Made by a program: the position numbers and the translations under genes | Notes under the pieces: model-generated | The model's database searches: none | What the model was told of the DNA's origin: nothing | Seen by the model: the letters and a program-made list of their open reading frames with translations, nothing else | Shown here: positions 26,478 to 34,918 of the stretch, in pieces | Layout: every line of letters begins with the position of its first letter | Position numbering within the stretch: position 1 is the stretch's first letter | From: Paeniglutamicibacter psychrophenolicus | Lineage (GTDB): Bacteria > Actinomycetota > Actinomycetes > Actinomycetales > Micrococcaceae | Direction of reading: 5' to 3' | DNA length: 64,000 bases | Assembly: GCF_017876575.1 (NCBI RefSeq) | Contig: NZ_JAGIOE010000001.1 | Span: 3,142,443-3,206,442 of the forward strand

Positions 26478-27276
26478 GGATCTGTTCACTGCGCCCGAAG
26501 GGCCCGTGCACATCGTGCAGCACCGCGCTGGTCAGCCCGATGCCATCGGTGCCGTAGGTCTGCTGGGCCTGGATCCCGAGCCACTGGCCCACCGGTCCGC
26601 GGTGCATGTGGATCTGCAAATCAACGTTCGGGAACATCCAGGAATCGGGTCCCGGCTCCACGCGCGGCGCCACGCCATTGGCGGTGTCGACCATGCCCAG
26701 CAACCGCACCAGGTCCGAGGTGTGCGTTCCGGCGACCATTTCGAAGTTGTTGCGCATCCACACGATGCCCTTGCCCGGACGGTGGCCGTCGGCGCCACGG
26801 AATTCCAGGCCCTCGATGTACCCGCCGGGCCACGGCGACATGCCGGCGAAGGTCTCAAGCTCCTCGGGGTGCACCACCGGGGCATCCTCGCTTGCTGCCA
26901 CCGCGGAGCTGTCCAGCGTCGTGAGCCTCCAGCCGCGGGCGACGATGCAGGTGCGGCCGTGCGAAAGCATTTCCGCCTCGATCAGCTCGATGGTCCGGCC
27001 CGGGCGGACCATGCGGGTCTTGACCTCGAATTCCCCGCCGTGGATGACCCCGTAGATGTCCAGGGACACCCGCGCCATGCGCATGTCGCTGCGCGGGGCG
27101 AATAGTTCCAGCTCGTGCACCAGCACCCCGGTGGCCGGGGCCATGTGCTGCTCGTGCGGATTCCAGGCGCCCTGGGCGTGCACCGTGGACCGGTAGGTGC
27201 CCTGCCCGGTTGGCTCGTAATAGAAGTCTCCCACCGCGAGTTCCGGAAGGTTCTGCTCGGCAGCCGTATGCGTCAT
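26446..27276 (-). CDS. Acyl-CoA thioesterase family protein (double hotdog)
   Basis: The 276-residue protein has two hotdog-like halves: the N-terminal half around ELFAPRSDMRMARVSLDIYG and VRPGRTIELIEAEMLSHGRT, the C-terminal half around DLVRLLGMVDTANGVAP and NVDLQIHMHRGPVGQWLG. This is the TesB-like/4HBT_3 arrangement, which hydrolyses acyl-CoA thioesters in the cytosol. ATG 27276 lacks a strong ribosome-binding site. Divergent from poxB. Confidence 0.82.
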   Translation of the reverse strand: MTHTAAEQNLPELAVGDFYYEPTGQGTYRSTVHAQGAWNPHEQHMAPATGVLVHELELFAPRSDMRMARVSLDIYGVIHGGEFEVKTRMVRPGRTIELIEAEMLSHGRTCIVARGWRLTTLDSSAVAASEDAPVVHPEELETFAGMSPWPGGYIEGLEFRGADGHRPGKGIVWMRNNFEMVAGTHTSDLVRLLGMVDTANGVAPRVEPGPDSWMFPNVDLQIHMHRGPVGQWLGIQAQQTYGTDGIGLTSAVLHDVHGPFGRSEQILTVRPAPGQK

Positions 27277-27469
27277 GGTCCCTGTTCCCTTTGTTCCCGT
27301 GGCGACATCGCCACCATGTTTCCGGGATTCAGCTTAGCCAGCAATGCGATCCGGACCACAATCCAAACCGGGCCAGGAGTCCGGGTCTCCGGCACCGAAT
27401 CCTTGGCGAGCCCCGCGCCGCCCGCATAGTGTGGGGAACAATCGTCCCGACCAGCAGGAAGAGATACCG

Positions 27470-29194
27470 ATGGGCACTGTCGCCGAAACCATGATCGCAA
27501 CCCTCAGGGCCAACGGGGTCAAACGGATCTACGGGGTGGCCGGGGACTCGCTCAACGGCCTAACCGATGCCATGCGCAAGGACGGTTCCATCTCCTGGCT
27601 CGGTGTGCGGCACGAGGAGAGCGCCGCGTTCGCCGCCGGGGCCGAGGCGGAAATGACCGGGAACCTGGCCGTGTGCGCCGGAAGCTGCGGACCTGGAAAC
27701 CTGCATCTGGTCAACGGCCTCTACGACGCGAACCGCAACCGGGTCCCGGTGCTGGCCATCGCCGCCCACATCCCCAGTTCCGAGATCGGCAGCAACTACT
27801 TCCAGGAAACCCACCCGGCCGAGCTCTTCCGCGAGGCCAGCGTGTTCTGCGAGGTCGTCTCCACACCGGAGCAGATGCCGCGCCTGCTGGAAATCGCCAT
27901 GCGCACCGCGATCGAGCGCCGCGGCGTGGCGGTGCTGGTGATGCCCGGCGACGTCGCACTGGCCCAGGCCGCCGGCACCCGGACCTCCGTGATCACCGCC
28001 AGCCGCTCCGCGGTGCTCCCCCACCCCGAAGACCTTGCCCGGGCTGCCGGCTTGCTCAATGCGGGCCGGCGGGTCACCATCCTTGCCGGCGCCGGCGTTG
28101 CAGGGGCCCACTCCCAGGTCATGGACATTGCCGGGCTGCTCGGCGCCCCGATCGTGCACGCGCTGCGCGGGAAGGAGCACATCGAGTTCGACAATCCCTA
28201 CGACGTCGGGATGACCGGGCTGCTGGGGTTCGCCTCCGGGTACCGTGCCATGGACGCGGCGGACACCATCCTGCTGCTGGGCACCGACTTCCCCTACCAG
28301 CAGTTCTACCCGCAGGACGCGACGATCATCCAGGTCGACGTGCGCGGGGAACAGCTGGGCCGGCGCACCAAGATCGACGCGGGCCTTGTCGGCACCGTGG
28401 CCGACACCCTGGAGGTCCTGGCGCCGCTGCTTGAGCGCAAGGCCGACACCACGCACCTGCAGGACGCGCAGAAGCACTACCGCAAGACCCGCGAAAAGCT
28501 CGACGACCTGGCCACCCCGACGCGCAAGGGCGCCAAGATCCACCCGCAATACCTGGCCCGCACCCTCGACGAGCTGGCCGACGAAGACACCGTGTTCCTG
28601 GCCGATGTCGGCTCGCCTGTCGTCTGGGCAGCCCGGTACCTCACCATGAACGGAAAACGCCGGCTGCTCGGATCCTTCAGCCACGGCTCCATGGCCAACT
28701 CGATCCCGCAGGCCATCGGGGTCCAGGCCACCCACCCCGAGAGGCAGGTCGTGACGCTCTCGGGCGACGGCGGGCTCGCCATGCTCATGGGAGACCTGCT
28801 CACCCTGGTCCAGTCGAAGCTGCCGGTGAAGATCGTGGTGTTCAACAACTCGTCGCTGAACTTCGTGGAGCTGGAGATGAAGGCGGCCGGGTTCGTCACC
28901 TTCGCCACCGACCTCGAAAACCCGAACTTCGCCGACGTCGCCACGGCACTGGGCATCCGCGGCTTCCGGGTGGAGCATTCCAAGGACCTGCCCGGGGCGC
29001 TGCGCGAGGCGCTGGCGCATGAGGGTCCGGCCCTCATCGACGTGGTGACAGACCGGCAGGAACTGTCGATGCCGCCGGCCATCACCGCCGAGCAGGCCAA
29101 GGGTTTCGCGCTCTATGCGATCCGCACCGTGATGTCCGGCAAGGGCGACGAGCTGCTGGATCTGGCGTCCACCAACTGGCGCCAGCTCTTCTAG
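27470..29194 (+). CDS. poxB: Pyruvate:quinone oxidoreductase (pyruvate oxidase)
   Basis: The 574-residue TPP/FAD enzyme has catalytic Glu50 (VRHEESAAFAAG), a central FAD domain (LAGAGVAGAHSQV), and the TPP-binding GDGGLAMLMGD...FNNSSLNF motif near 430. It oxidatively decarboxylates pyruvate to acetate and CO2, donating electrons to menaquinone at the membrane; the C-terminal tail (AIRTVMSGKGDELLDL) is the membrane-activating segment. AGGAAGAG precedes ATG 27470. A decayed copy of this tail lies at 32794-32940. Confidence 0.93.
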   Translation: MGTVAETMIATLRANGVKRIYGVAGDSLNGLTDAMRKDGSISWLGVRHEESAAFAAGAEAEMTGNLAVCAGSCGPGNLHLVNGLYDANRNRVPVLAIAAHIPSSEIGSNYFQETHPAELFREASVFCEVVSTPEQMPRLLEIAMRTAIERRGVAVLVMPGDVALAQAAGTRTSVITASRSAVLPHPEDLARAAGLLNAGRRVTILAGAGVAGAHSQVMDIAGLLGAPIVHALRGKEHIEFDNPYDVGMTGLLGFASGYRAMDAADTILLLGTDFPYQQFYPQDATIIQVDVRGEQLGRRTKIDAGLVGTVADTLEVLAPLLERKADTTHLQDAQKHYRKTREKLDDLATPTRKGAKIHPQYLARTLDELADEDTVFLADVGSPVVWAARYLTMNGKRRLLGSFSHGSMANSIPQAIGVQATHPERQVVTLSGDGGLAMLMGDLLTLVQSKLPVKIVVFNNSSLNFVELEMKAAGFVTFATDLENPNFADVATALGIRGFRVEHSKDLPGALREALAHEGPALIDVVTDRQELSMPPAITAEQAKGFALYAIRTVMSGKGDELLDLASTNWRQLF

Positions 29195-29230
29195 CGCGCG
29201 GGGGCGCCGGAGCGCAGTGCCGCAACCGCG

Positions 29231-29252
29231 TCCTCCGGCTCCTGCCGGAGGA
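29231..29252. terminator. Hairpin terminator between poxB and convergent gene
   Basis: TCCTCCGGC (29231-29239) pairs perfectly with GCCGGAGGA (29244-29252) around a TCCT loop, 36 bases after poxB. Confidence 0.6.
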
Positions 29253-29308
29253 GGTCGGCGCTGGCCACAAGGAGAGTCCGTCCATGAAGGCCCCGCCCGC
29301 GGATGGGC

Positions 29309-29944
29309 TCACTTCGGTGCGGTGCCCGGCGGACAGCTGAGCACGGTGGGGACATATTCGAGCAGCTGAAGCCGTCCGTCGAAGGTCCTGCTGCCAACCA
29401 TCTCAAGTGCCACGTCCGGATACCCGTCATAGATGCGTTCCATGCCGGTCCGGCCCGTGATCACCGGGAAGATGACCAGCCGGAACCGGTCCACGAGGCC
29501 CGCTGCCAGTAGCGACCGGCTCAGGCTGAGGCTCCCGAGGGTGCTCATCGGCCCGTTGCCGCTCCGCTTCATCTCCGCCACGGCCTCGACCGCGTCCCCG
29601 CCCACCAGTCTCGAATTCGGCCAGTTCAGGGGCTCCCGCAGGGACGAGGAGAAGACGACTTTGGGAACCGCGTCAAGGCCCGTCAGGCTGGCGGCCTCGG
29701 TCTTGGAGAATCCGGAATCCGCGGTCGCCGCCTGCGCCGACATGGCGGACATCAACCGGTAGGTGTTCGCGCCCAGAAGGTAGGTGTACTGCTTCTGCCC
29801 TTCCCGCTCGAGCCAGGCGAGGTATTCCGGTGCCTCCAGGCCCCACCAACCGGGCCAGCCCTCGGCCGAGGCATACCCGTCCAGGGAAATAATCAAGTCC
29901 ATCATCAGCTCCGCCGACGACGTCCCTGCCGCAGTCCCGCCCAT
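29309..29944 (-). CDS. Dihydrofolate reductase family protein (RibD C-terminal), second copy
   Basis: The 211-residue protein has MDLIISLDGYASAEGWPGWWG, the YLLGANTYRLMS nucleotide helix, VVFSSSL, and LGSLSLSRSLLAAGLVDRFRLVIFPVITG, a closer match to the YyaP/YwjB subgroup than the copy at 419. Substrate unknown. ATG 29944 follows GGTGAGAGC. ATG 29905, directly before DLIISLDG and behind GGCGGAG, is an equally credible start. Convergent with poxB. Confidence 0.82.
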   Translation of the reverse strand: MGGTAAGTSSAELMMDLIISLDGYASAEGWPGWWGLEAPEYLAWLEREGQKQYTYLLGANTYRLMSAMSAQAATADSGFSKTEAASLTGLDAVPKVVFSSSLREPLNWPNSRLVGGDAVEAVAEMKRSGNGPMSTLGSLSLSRSLLAAGLVDRFRLVIFPVITGRTGMERIYDGYPDVALEMVGSRTFDGRLQLLEYVPTVLSCPPGTAPK

Positions 29945-30287
29945 GACGCTCTCACCGCACCGATCGATGTAGCCCTCTACCGGCACCTCTGCCGAGGACG
30001 GCCGGTTCGGTTCCGGGCTTCAGCGGCACCGCGCCCATCGGGTGCACCATCGGTGCCCGTGGCAGCAATGCTAGGCCCGGTCCCCATCGAAGTTCAAGGG
30101 GGGCCGCACTGGCCATTTCCACCGAAACCGACCACGTCGTGCAGGCCAGGCGCCCGCACGTGTGCCGCCAACATTCAAGGCCAACGCACTGGGAAAATCC
30201 CGCCTTGCCCGGCCAAGGCAGTGCTTCTCCCCCGAAGAAATGGTTCCCCACTAGGATGTTCTAAACATCAACCGCAAGTGGGGGACC
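29945..30287. other. 343-base divergent intergenic region
   Basis: It separates the DHFR-like gene from the DUF4357-like gene. No gene is supported. A small inverted repeat, ATGTT-CTA-AACAT (30256-30268), lies 20-32 bases upstream of the next ATG and could be a promoter-proximal operator. Confidence 0.45.
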
Positions 30288-31826
30288 ATGAAAATCGCCT
30301 TTGCAGTGGATCTCGAGCACGATCCCGACTTCGGTCACCCCGCGGTCGGGACACCTGCCATTCCGATTCCCTTCTCCTTGTTCCTGGGCAGCAGCCCATC
30401 CGTGCTGCCGAGCGCCCAACGATCTTTCCCGGCCGCGGGAACAACGGCCGCGCTGGGCGTTGAACTCTGGTGGATCCAGGGGTGCTGCCCGGTCGTCACG
30501 ATCGACTCAACCGGAACCATGGCCCCGCAGCCCCCAGAGAAAATCACGCGTGCGGAACTCGCCGAAACCATCGAATCCCTGCTCCAGGGGTTCGGAGCCG
30601 GAGGGATGAGGCTTCCTGCTATCTTCCCCCTGCTGCCGCTCGCTGCACCGCATCCGGACGGAGCGCCGCCAGCCGGCCGCGATGGTTCGCTGGACTGGTC
30701 CGACATTTTCGTGGATTCCCCCGCGCCGGGCGAGCCCGCCGTTTCCTTCAGCCGCATCGATGCCGCGAGCCCTCCGCACCCCGAAATCCTTCGGCTCGGG
30801 CTGGAGGCAAACGTTAATCGGCTGGCCCGGGGGCTGCGCAGCTGGGCCGAGGGTCCCGCCGGTGGCGACGAAGCCGAATTCACCTACTGGCAGGTGTCTG
30901 GAACCGCGCTTCTCCACCGGATCACCGGCAGTTACGTCGCAGTCGGCACGCAGGTACCGGCTCCCGGGACGGCTTTGGACGTGATCGGACCGCTTGTCGT
31001 GCAATTGCGCCGGCTCCATGCCGATGCCACAACAGTCATTCCCGTGCTTCAACAGGCGCTGGCGCAACAGCGGGAAGGATCGCTCGAAGAGGAACGTGAG
31101 GCGACCCAGCGGCAGCGGCGCGCCGAAGCCGAGGTGCGCAGGGCCCAGGATGCGGCGCTGGCCCAGAAGGAAGAGCGGATCCACAAGCTCCGCGACCGCT
31201 TCGACCGGCAGAAGTCATACGCCTACGGTGCGGTCGGGCTGGTCATCTCCATCATTGCCCTGGTCCCCACGATTGGGGCGCTGCACCCCGATTCCCTCGA
31301 AACGCCCTACGGTGGCCAGATTGCATGGATCGCCGCGTCGCTGCCCCTGTTGCTGACGTTCGCGATCAGTTTCATCATCCTGATGCGCTCACGCGGCAAC
31401 CTGACCGCCGAACTTCTCAGGCTCACCGCCGATCACCTCGAGACAAAACAGCTCGCGTCCGGAGCCGCTCCACAGCAGCCCATCCCCGGACCGCGAACGG
31501 CCACCCACGAGCTCGACTCCGCCGGCGGCCTTCATGCGGAGGCGCTCGTCCTACCCGACGGCACCGCCCTGGTGCTCAAGGGCTCATTGGCCCAGGCAAG
31601 GTCCCATTCGAGCGTTTCCGTGCGAACCAACGAGCTTCGCAAGGAACTGCTCTCCTCGGGGGTCCTCGTGGCCCAGCCAGGCAGCGGCTACCTGGCCTTC
31701 GCCGAGGACCACGCCTTCGTGTCGCTCGCCGCCGCCACGCGGGCCATCCGCGCCAAGGCCGTCAGCGGCCCGGCGTGGGTGCGCGTTGGCCACCACGGTC
31801 GTCCGCCGGAAGGCCAAACGTCCTGA
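30288..31826 (+). CDS. Membrane protein with coiled coil, two TM helices and DUF4357-like C-terminus
   Basis: Residues 1-250 form a soluble N-terminal region (MKIAFAVDLEHDPDFGHPAV start, then ALGVELWWIQGCCPVV) of no recognised family. About 252-308 is a highly charged coiled coil (LEEEREATQRQRRAEAEV). Two hydrophobic helices follow at about 311-333 and 346-367. Residues about 415-505 (GLHAEALVLPDGTALVLKGS, NELRKELLSSGVLV, YLAFAEDHAFVSLAAATRAI, AWVRVG) resemble DUF4357, a domain usually attached to GIY-YIG or restriction enzymes. GGGGGA precedes ATG 30288. The role is unknown; the layout suggests a membrane-anchored sensor or effector. Confidence 0.7.
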   Translation: MKIAFAVDLEHDPDFGHPAVGTPAIPIPFSLFLGSSPSVLPSAQRSFPAAGTTAALGVELWWIQGCCPVVTIDSTGTMAPQPPEKITRAELAETIESLLQGFGAGGMRLPAIFPLLPLAAPHPDGAPPAGRDGSLDWSDIFVDSPAPGEPAVSFSRIDAASPPHPEILRLGLEANVNRLARGLRSWAEGPAGGDEAEFTYWQVSGTALLHRITGSYVAVGTQVPAPGTALDVIGPLVVQLRRLHADATTVIPVLQQALAQQREGSLEEEREATQRQRRAEAEVRRAQDAALAQKEERIHKLRDRFDRQKSYAYGAVGLVISIIALVPTIGALHPDSLETPYGGQIAWIAASLPLLLTFAISFIILMRSRGNLTAELLRLTADHLETKQLASGAAPQQPIPGPRTATHELDSAGGLHAEALVLPDGTALVLKGSLAQARSHSSVSVRTNELRKELLSSGVLVAQPGSGYLAFAEDHAFVSLAAATRAIRAKAVSGPAWVRVGHHGRPPEGQTS

Positions 31827-31968
31827 CGGTGATTCCGTACATCCCCCTGGACCGCGGGCTCGTCGTCGCTTCCGAGGTGAACATCGTGCACCTCGTGGGC
31901 ACTGCGCGCGATCAGCCGAAGCTGGGCATCACTCCTTCGGCACCAGCGGAATACCGGACGCGGCCGCC

Positions 31969-32625
31969 ATGAATACATGGCGACCACTGGGATTCCTGCT
32001 AAGTTTGCGGAATGGAATCGCGCCGCTGGGTTCGGCCAAGGCCTGGCTCGATGCCTGCGGCATTGTGCCCGCGAACGGGTTGGTTGTTCAGGAGTGCCCC
32101 GCAGGCCTGGTGCGGGTGCGCGTTGCCGATGGGCGCATGGCATTCGAGGCACCGCCATTGACACGATACGAGGCAGTCGCGGAAAAAGACCTCGACCGGG
32201 CAGCCAAGGCCTTGGACATTTCACGCGCAGACATCCTCGATTCTTCGTGGCTTGTCAACGGCCCCAGATGGCTGGGCGTGCGCCTTGCATCGGCGGAGGC
32301 CGTGCTGGGGTTGCGTCCCGATCCCGGAAAATTGAACGACCTCGAAATCGACGTGATTGGTCCACATGCCGCCGGGTCCGAGACACAATTCGAGGTGCGC
32401 GCCTTCTTTGGAGGCGAAGCCGTGTGGGAGGAGCCCGTGACCGGCAGCCTGAACGCAGGCTTTGCGCAATGGCTGACCGATACGGGTATCGCTCCCCCGA
32501 ATTATGTGGCCTCCCAGGGCCAGGTATTGGGCCGCCGAGGTTCGATCCACGTCAACGTCGAAGACGGTGCCATCTGGGTTGGCGGCAACGTCCGGAGCTG
32601 CATCGCTGGCACGATCGAGATCTAG
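31969..32625 (+). pseudogene. PhzF family protein lacking its N-terminal domain half
   Basis: The 218-codon frame starts with a non-homologous leader (ATG 31969), joins the PhzF sequence at LGSAKAWLDACG, and continues to a normal C-terminus (IDVIGPHAAGSETQFEVRAF, EEPVTGSLNAGFAQWL, LGRRGSIHV). About 65-70 N-terminal residues, including the catalytic acidic residue region, are missing, so it is almost certainly inactive. It is a paralogue of the frameshifted copy at 2415. Confidence 0.8.
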
Positions 32626-32793
32626 CGGCCAGCAGACGATTACCTGGCGCAAACGCGGCCTGCCCGCATCGAAATGAATCCGGCATCCTGTGCTTCCGGA
32701 TGCTGCCAGGAAGGACCATGAAACACCCCTGGGCTACTCCCGGCCGGCCTTCTGAACGCCACGCCCCGAAGGCAACAGGCGATCAGGGGCACG

Positions 32794-32940
32794 GTGCGGC
32801 CGCTGGCCAACGACGGCCGCTTCCTCGTCGACGTGATGACCGAACGGCAGGAATTCTCCACGCCGCCTGGCATCACCTCCGGGCAGGCCAGGGGCTCCGC
32901 CATGATGCGATCCGCACCGCCTTTGGCGCAAAAAGGCAAC
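32794..32940 (+). pseudogene. Relic of a poxB-like 3' end
   Basis: The frame from 32794 reads FLVDVMTERQEFSTPPGITS, GQARG, matching ALIDVVTDRQELSMPPAITA, EQAKG of the intact poxB. The match then continues in another frame as HDAIRTAFGAKRQ, aligned with YAIRTVMSGKG. One missing base at about 32900 accounts for the shift; GCGATCCGCACCG is identical in both. Only about 50 C-terminal codons survive. Confidence 0.65.
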
Positions 32941-33092
32941 GTGCCGCATGCCCCTGCCCGCCTCCAACCGGCACCGGGTCTTCGACCATGTAGCGTCACC
33001 CGGCGACGTCTCATAACGATTGGCCCGGTGTTTCATGCCCGCGCCCCACAAGCAACAACCTTGAGCAACAATCCGACAACAAAATCGCAACT

Positions 33093-33121
33093 TTGAACTG
33101 ACTTGCAGTCAGGACTATTGC
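33093..33121 (+). promoter_or_regulatory. Promoter of the carnitine operon with embedded operator
   Basis: A -35-like TTGAAC (33093-33098) and a -10-like TATTGC (33116-33121) are separated by 17 bases. The spacer holds the palindrome CTGACT-TGC-AGTCAG (33098-33112), so a bound repressor would block RNA polymerase. A transcript would start near 33128, about 26 bases before the regulator's ATG. Confidence 0.6.
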
Positions 33122-33153
33122 GGAAAGCGCAAACTGTGGCCTAGTGTGGCAGG

Positions 33154-34032
33154 ATGCACGAACCCGTCAAGAGCCCATCCGCAATTGCCGATCGCACCCG
33201 TGAGGCCATCCGCAACACCGGCCTGCCCCAGCGCGAAATATCGAAGCTGACCGGCTTCGAGGAATCCAAGCTCTCCAAGTCCCTGCGCGGGACACGAAAA
33301 TTCACCAGCGAGGAAATCGTGGCGCTGGCCACCGTCACCGGTGTCACGGCCAACTGGCTGATCACCGGTTCCGACTCGGCGCCGGCACCCTCAGCGGCCC
33401 CCTCGCCCGGCATACTTCCGACCCGGCACCGGGAGGACGAAAAGCATGCCCAGCGCCGGCGCAGCATCATCAAGCGCGCCTGGTGGCTGTTCGCCCAGCA
33501 GGGCTTTGCCGCTGTTCGCATGGCCGACATCGCCAAGGATGTTGGGATCAGCACGCCGACCGTGCACTACTACTTCCCGACCAAGCAGGCCCTCTTCGCC
33601 GAAACACTGCATTATTCGGTGAAGCTCGCCTACGACCGCCAGGTCGCCGAACTTCAACCCATCTCCGATCCGGTGAGCCAGCTCAAGCGGCTGATCGAAC
33701 TGCAACTGCCGCTGGGCCTGGAGGGCCGCGCCGAATGGTCGATCTGGATGCAGACCTGGACCAAGCTGGCGGTCAACGAGGAGGGTCTGGACACCCACTC
33801 CGGCGGCTACCGGCGGTGGGTGACGACGGTGCGGGAGATCATCTCCGGCGGCCAGACAACCGGGCACTTCGTGGATCACGATCCGTCCATTCTCACCGCC
33901 GAGCTGACCGCCATGTTTGACGGCATGGGCATCCAGGTGCTGACCGGCCAACTGACTTCGAGTCAGATGTTCGCAAACATATGTGGGTACATCGACAGAA
34001 ACATCATCAAGAAGCAAGGAGCCACACCATGA
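33154..34032 (+). CDS. Chimeric XRE-TetR regulator of the carnitine operon
   Basis: This 292-residue protein joins two DNA-binding domains. Residues about 10-70 form an XRE-type HTH ([20 protein letters not shown]). After a proline/alanine linker, about 98-145 is a TetR HTH ([19 protein letters not shown]) followed by an all-helical ligand domain. TetR proteins are dimeric ligand-released repressors; the added XRE head is unusual. The gene leads the operon, its stop overlaps the BKACE start (ATGA), and the same 15-bp palindrome lies in its promoter and near its 3' end, arguing for autoregulation. Confidence 0.85.
   Translation: MHEPVKSPSAIADRTREAIRNTGLPQREISKLTGFEESKLSKSLRGTRKFTSEEIVALATVTGVTANWLITGSDSAPAPSAAPSPGILPTRHREDEKHAQRRRSIIKRAWWLFAQQGFAAVRMADIAKDVGISTPTVHYYFPTKQALFAETLHYSVKLAYDRQVAELQPISDPVSQLKRLIELQLPLGLEGRAEWSIWMQTWTKLAVNEEGLDTHSGGYRRWVTTVREIISGGQTTGHFVDHDPSILTAELTAMFDGMGIQVLTGQLTSSQMFANICGYIDRNIIKKQGATP
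33952..33966. promoter_or_regulatory. Second copy of the 15-bp operator, inside the regulator gene
   Basis: CTGACT-TCG-AGTCAG lies in the 3' end of the XRE-TetR gene, 62 bases before the BKACE ATG. It matches the promoter copy at 33098 in both six-base arms and differs only in the middle three bases. It may act as an auxiliary operator or control an internal promoter. Confidence 0.55.
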
Positions 34033-34916
34033 GCCGCAAGATCATCGTCACCTGCGCCCTCACCGGGGCCGGGGACACCACCTCGCGCAGCGAGCACGTA
34101 CCGGTCACCCCGGACCAGATCGCCGCCGACGCCATCGCCGCCGCGCGTGCAGGGGCCTCCGTGGTACACATCCACGTCAGGGACATCGCCACCGGGCAGG
34201 GCTCGCGCGACGTGGCCCTGTACCGCGAGGTGGTCCGCCAGGTGGCGGCCTCAGACGTGGACCCGGTCATCAACCTGACCGCTGGCATGGGCGGGGACCT
34301 GTTCATCGACCCGTCGAACCCCACCGTGCACCTGCCCGGAACCGACCTGGTCTCCGGACTCGAACGCTTGGCGCACGTGGAGGAACTTCGCCCGGAAATC
34401 TGCACCATCGACTGCGGTTCGCTGAACTTCGGCGAAGGCTCCCAGCTCTACGTCAGCACCCCCGACATGCTGCGCGAGGGCGCGGCGCGGATCCGGGAAC
34501 TGGGCGTGAAGCCGGAAATGGAAATCTTCGACACCGGCAACCTCTGGTTTGCCAACGTCATGGTCGAGGAGGGACTCATCGCTCCCCCTCCGCTGTACCA
34601 GCTGTGCATGGGAATCCCCTACGGGGCCCCCGTCGACTCCGGCCTGCTCCAGGCCATGGTGAACATGCTGCCCGCCGGCGCCGAGTTCACCTCGTTCGCC
34701 ATCGGCCGCAACCAGCTGCCCTGGGTTGCCCAATCGGTGCTGCTCGGCGGCCACGTCCGCGTCGGCCTCGAGGACAACCTCTACCTCTCGCGCGGGGTGA
34801 AGGCCACCAACGCGCAGCTGACTGCGCGCGCCATCGACATCGTCGAGTCGATGGGCCACTCCGTGGCCACCCCCGACGAAGCCCGTGAAATCCTCAAGCT
34901 CGACAAGGCGGCCTAG
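34029..34916 (+). CDS. BKACE family enzyme (DUF849), probable dehydrocarnitine-cleavage enzyme
   Basis: The 295-residue TIM-barrel protein has the zinc-binding HIHVRD (His47, His49), [27 protein letters not shown] and the late [13 protein letters not shown] typical of beta-keto acid cleavage enzymes. BKACEs condense a beta-keto acid with acetyl-CoA and cleave it to acetoacetate plus a new CoA ester. With L-carnitine dehydrogenase immediately downstream, the likely substrate is 3-dehydrocarnitine, giving betainyl-CoA. The start overlaps the regulator stop by four bases. Confidence 0.9.
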   Translation: MSRKIIVTCALTGAGDTTSRSEHVPVTPDQIAADAIAAARAGASVVHIHVRDIATGQGSRDVALYREVVRQVAASDVDPVINLTAGMGGDLFIDPSNPTVHLPGTDLVSGLERLAHVEELRPEICTIDCGSLNFGEGSQLYVSTPDMLREGAARIRELGVKPEMEIFDTGNLWFANVMVEEGLIAPPPLYQLCMGIPYGAPVDSGLLQAMVNMLPAGAEFTSFAIGRNQLPWVAQSVLLGGHVRVGLEDNLYLSRGVKATNAQLTARAIDIVESMGHSVATPDEAREILKLDKAA

Positions 34917-34918
34917 GC

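Noticed and set aside
24432-26513. A 693-codon minus-strand open frame
   Set aside because: It is antisense to the S53 protease and the permease end, with biased composition and no start context.
31325-31972. Plus-strand frame over the end of the DUF4357-like gene
   Set aside because: It is a shifted reading of a well-supported gene and ends in noncoding sequence without any family match.
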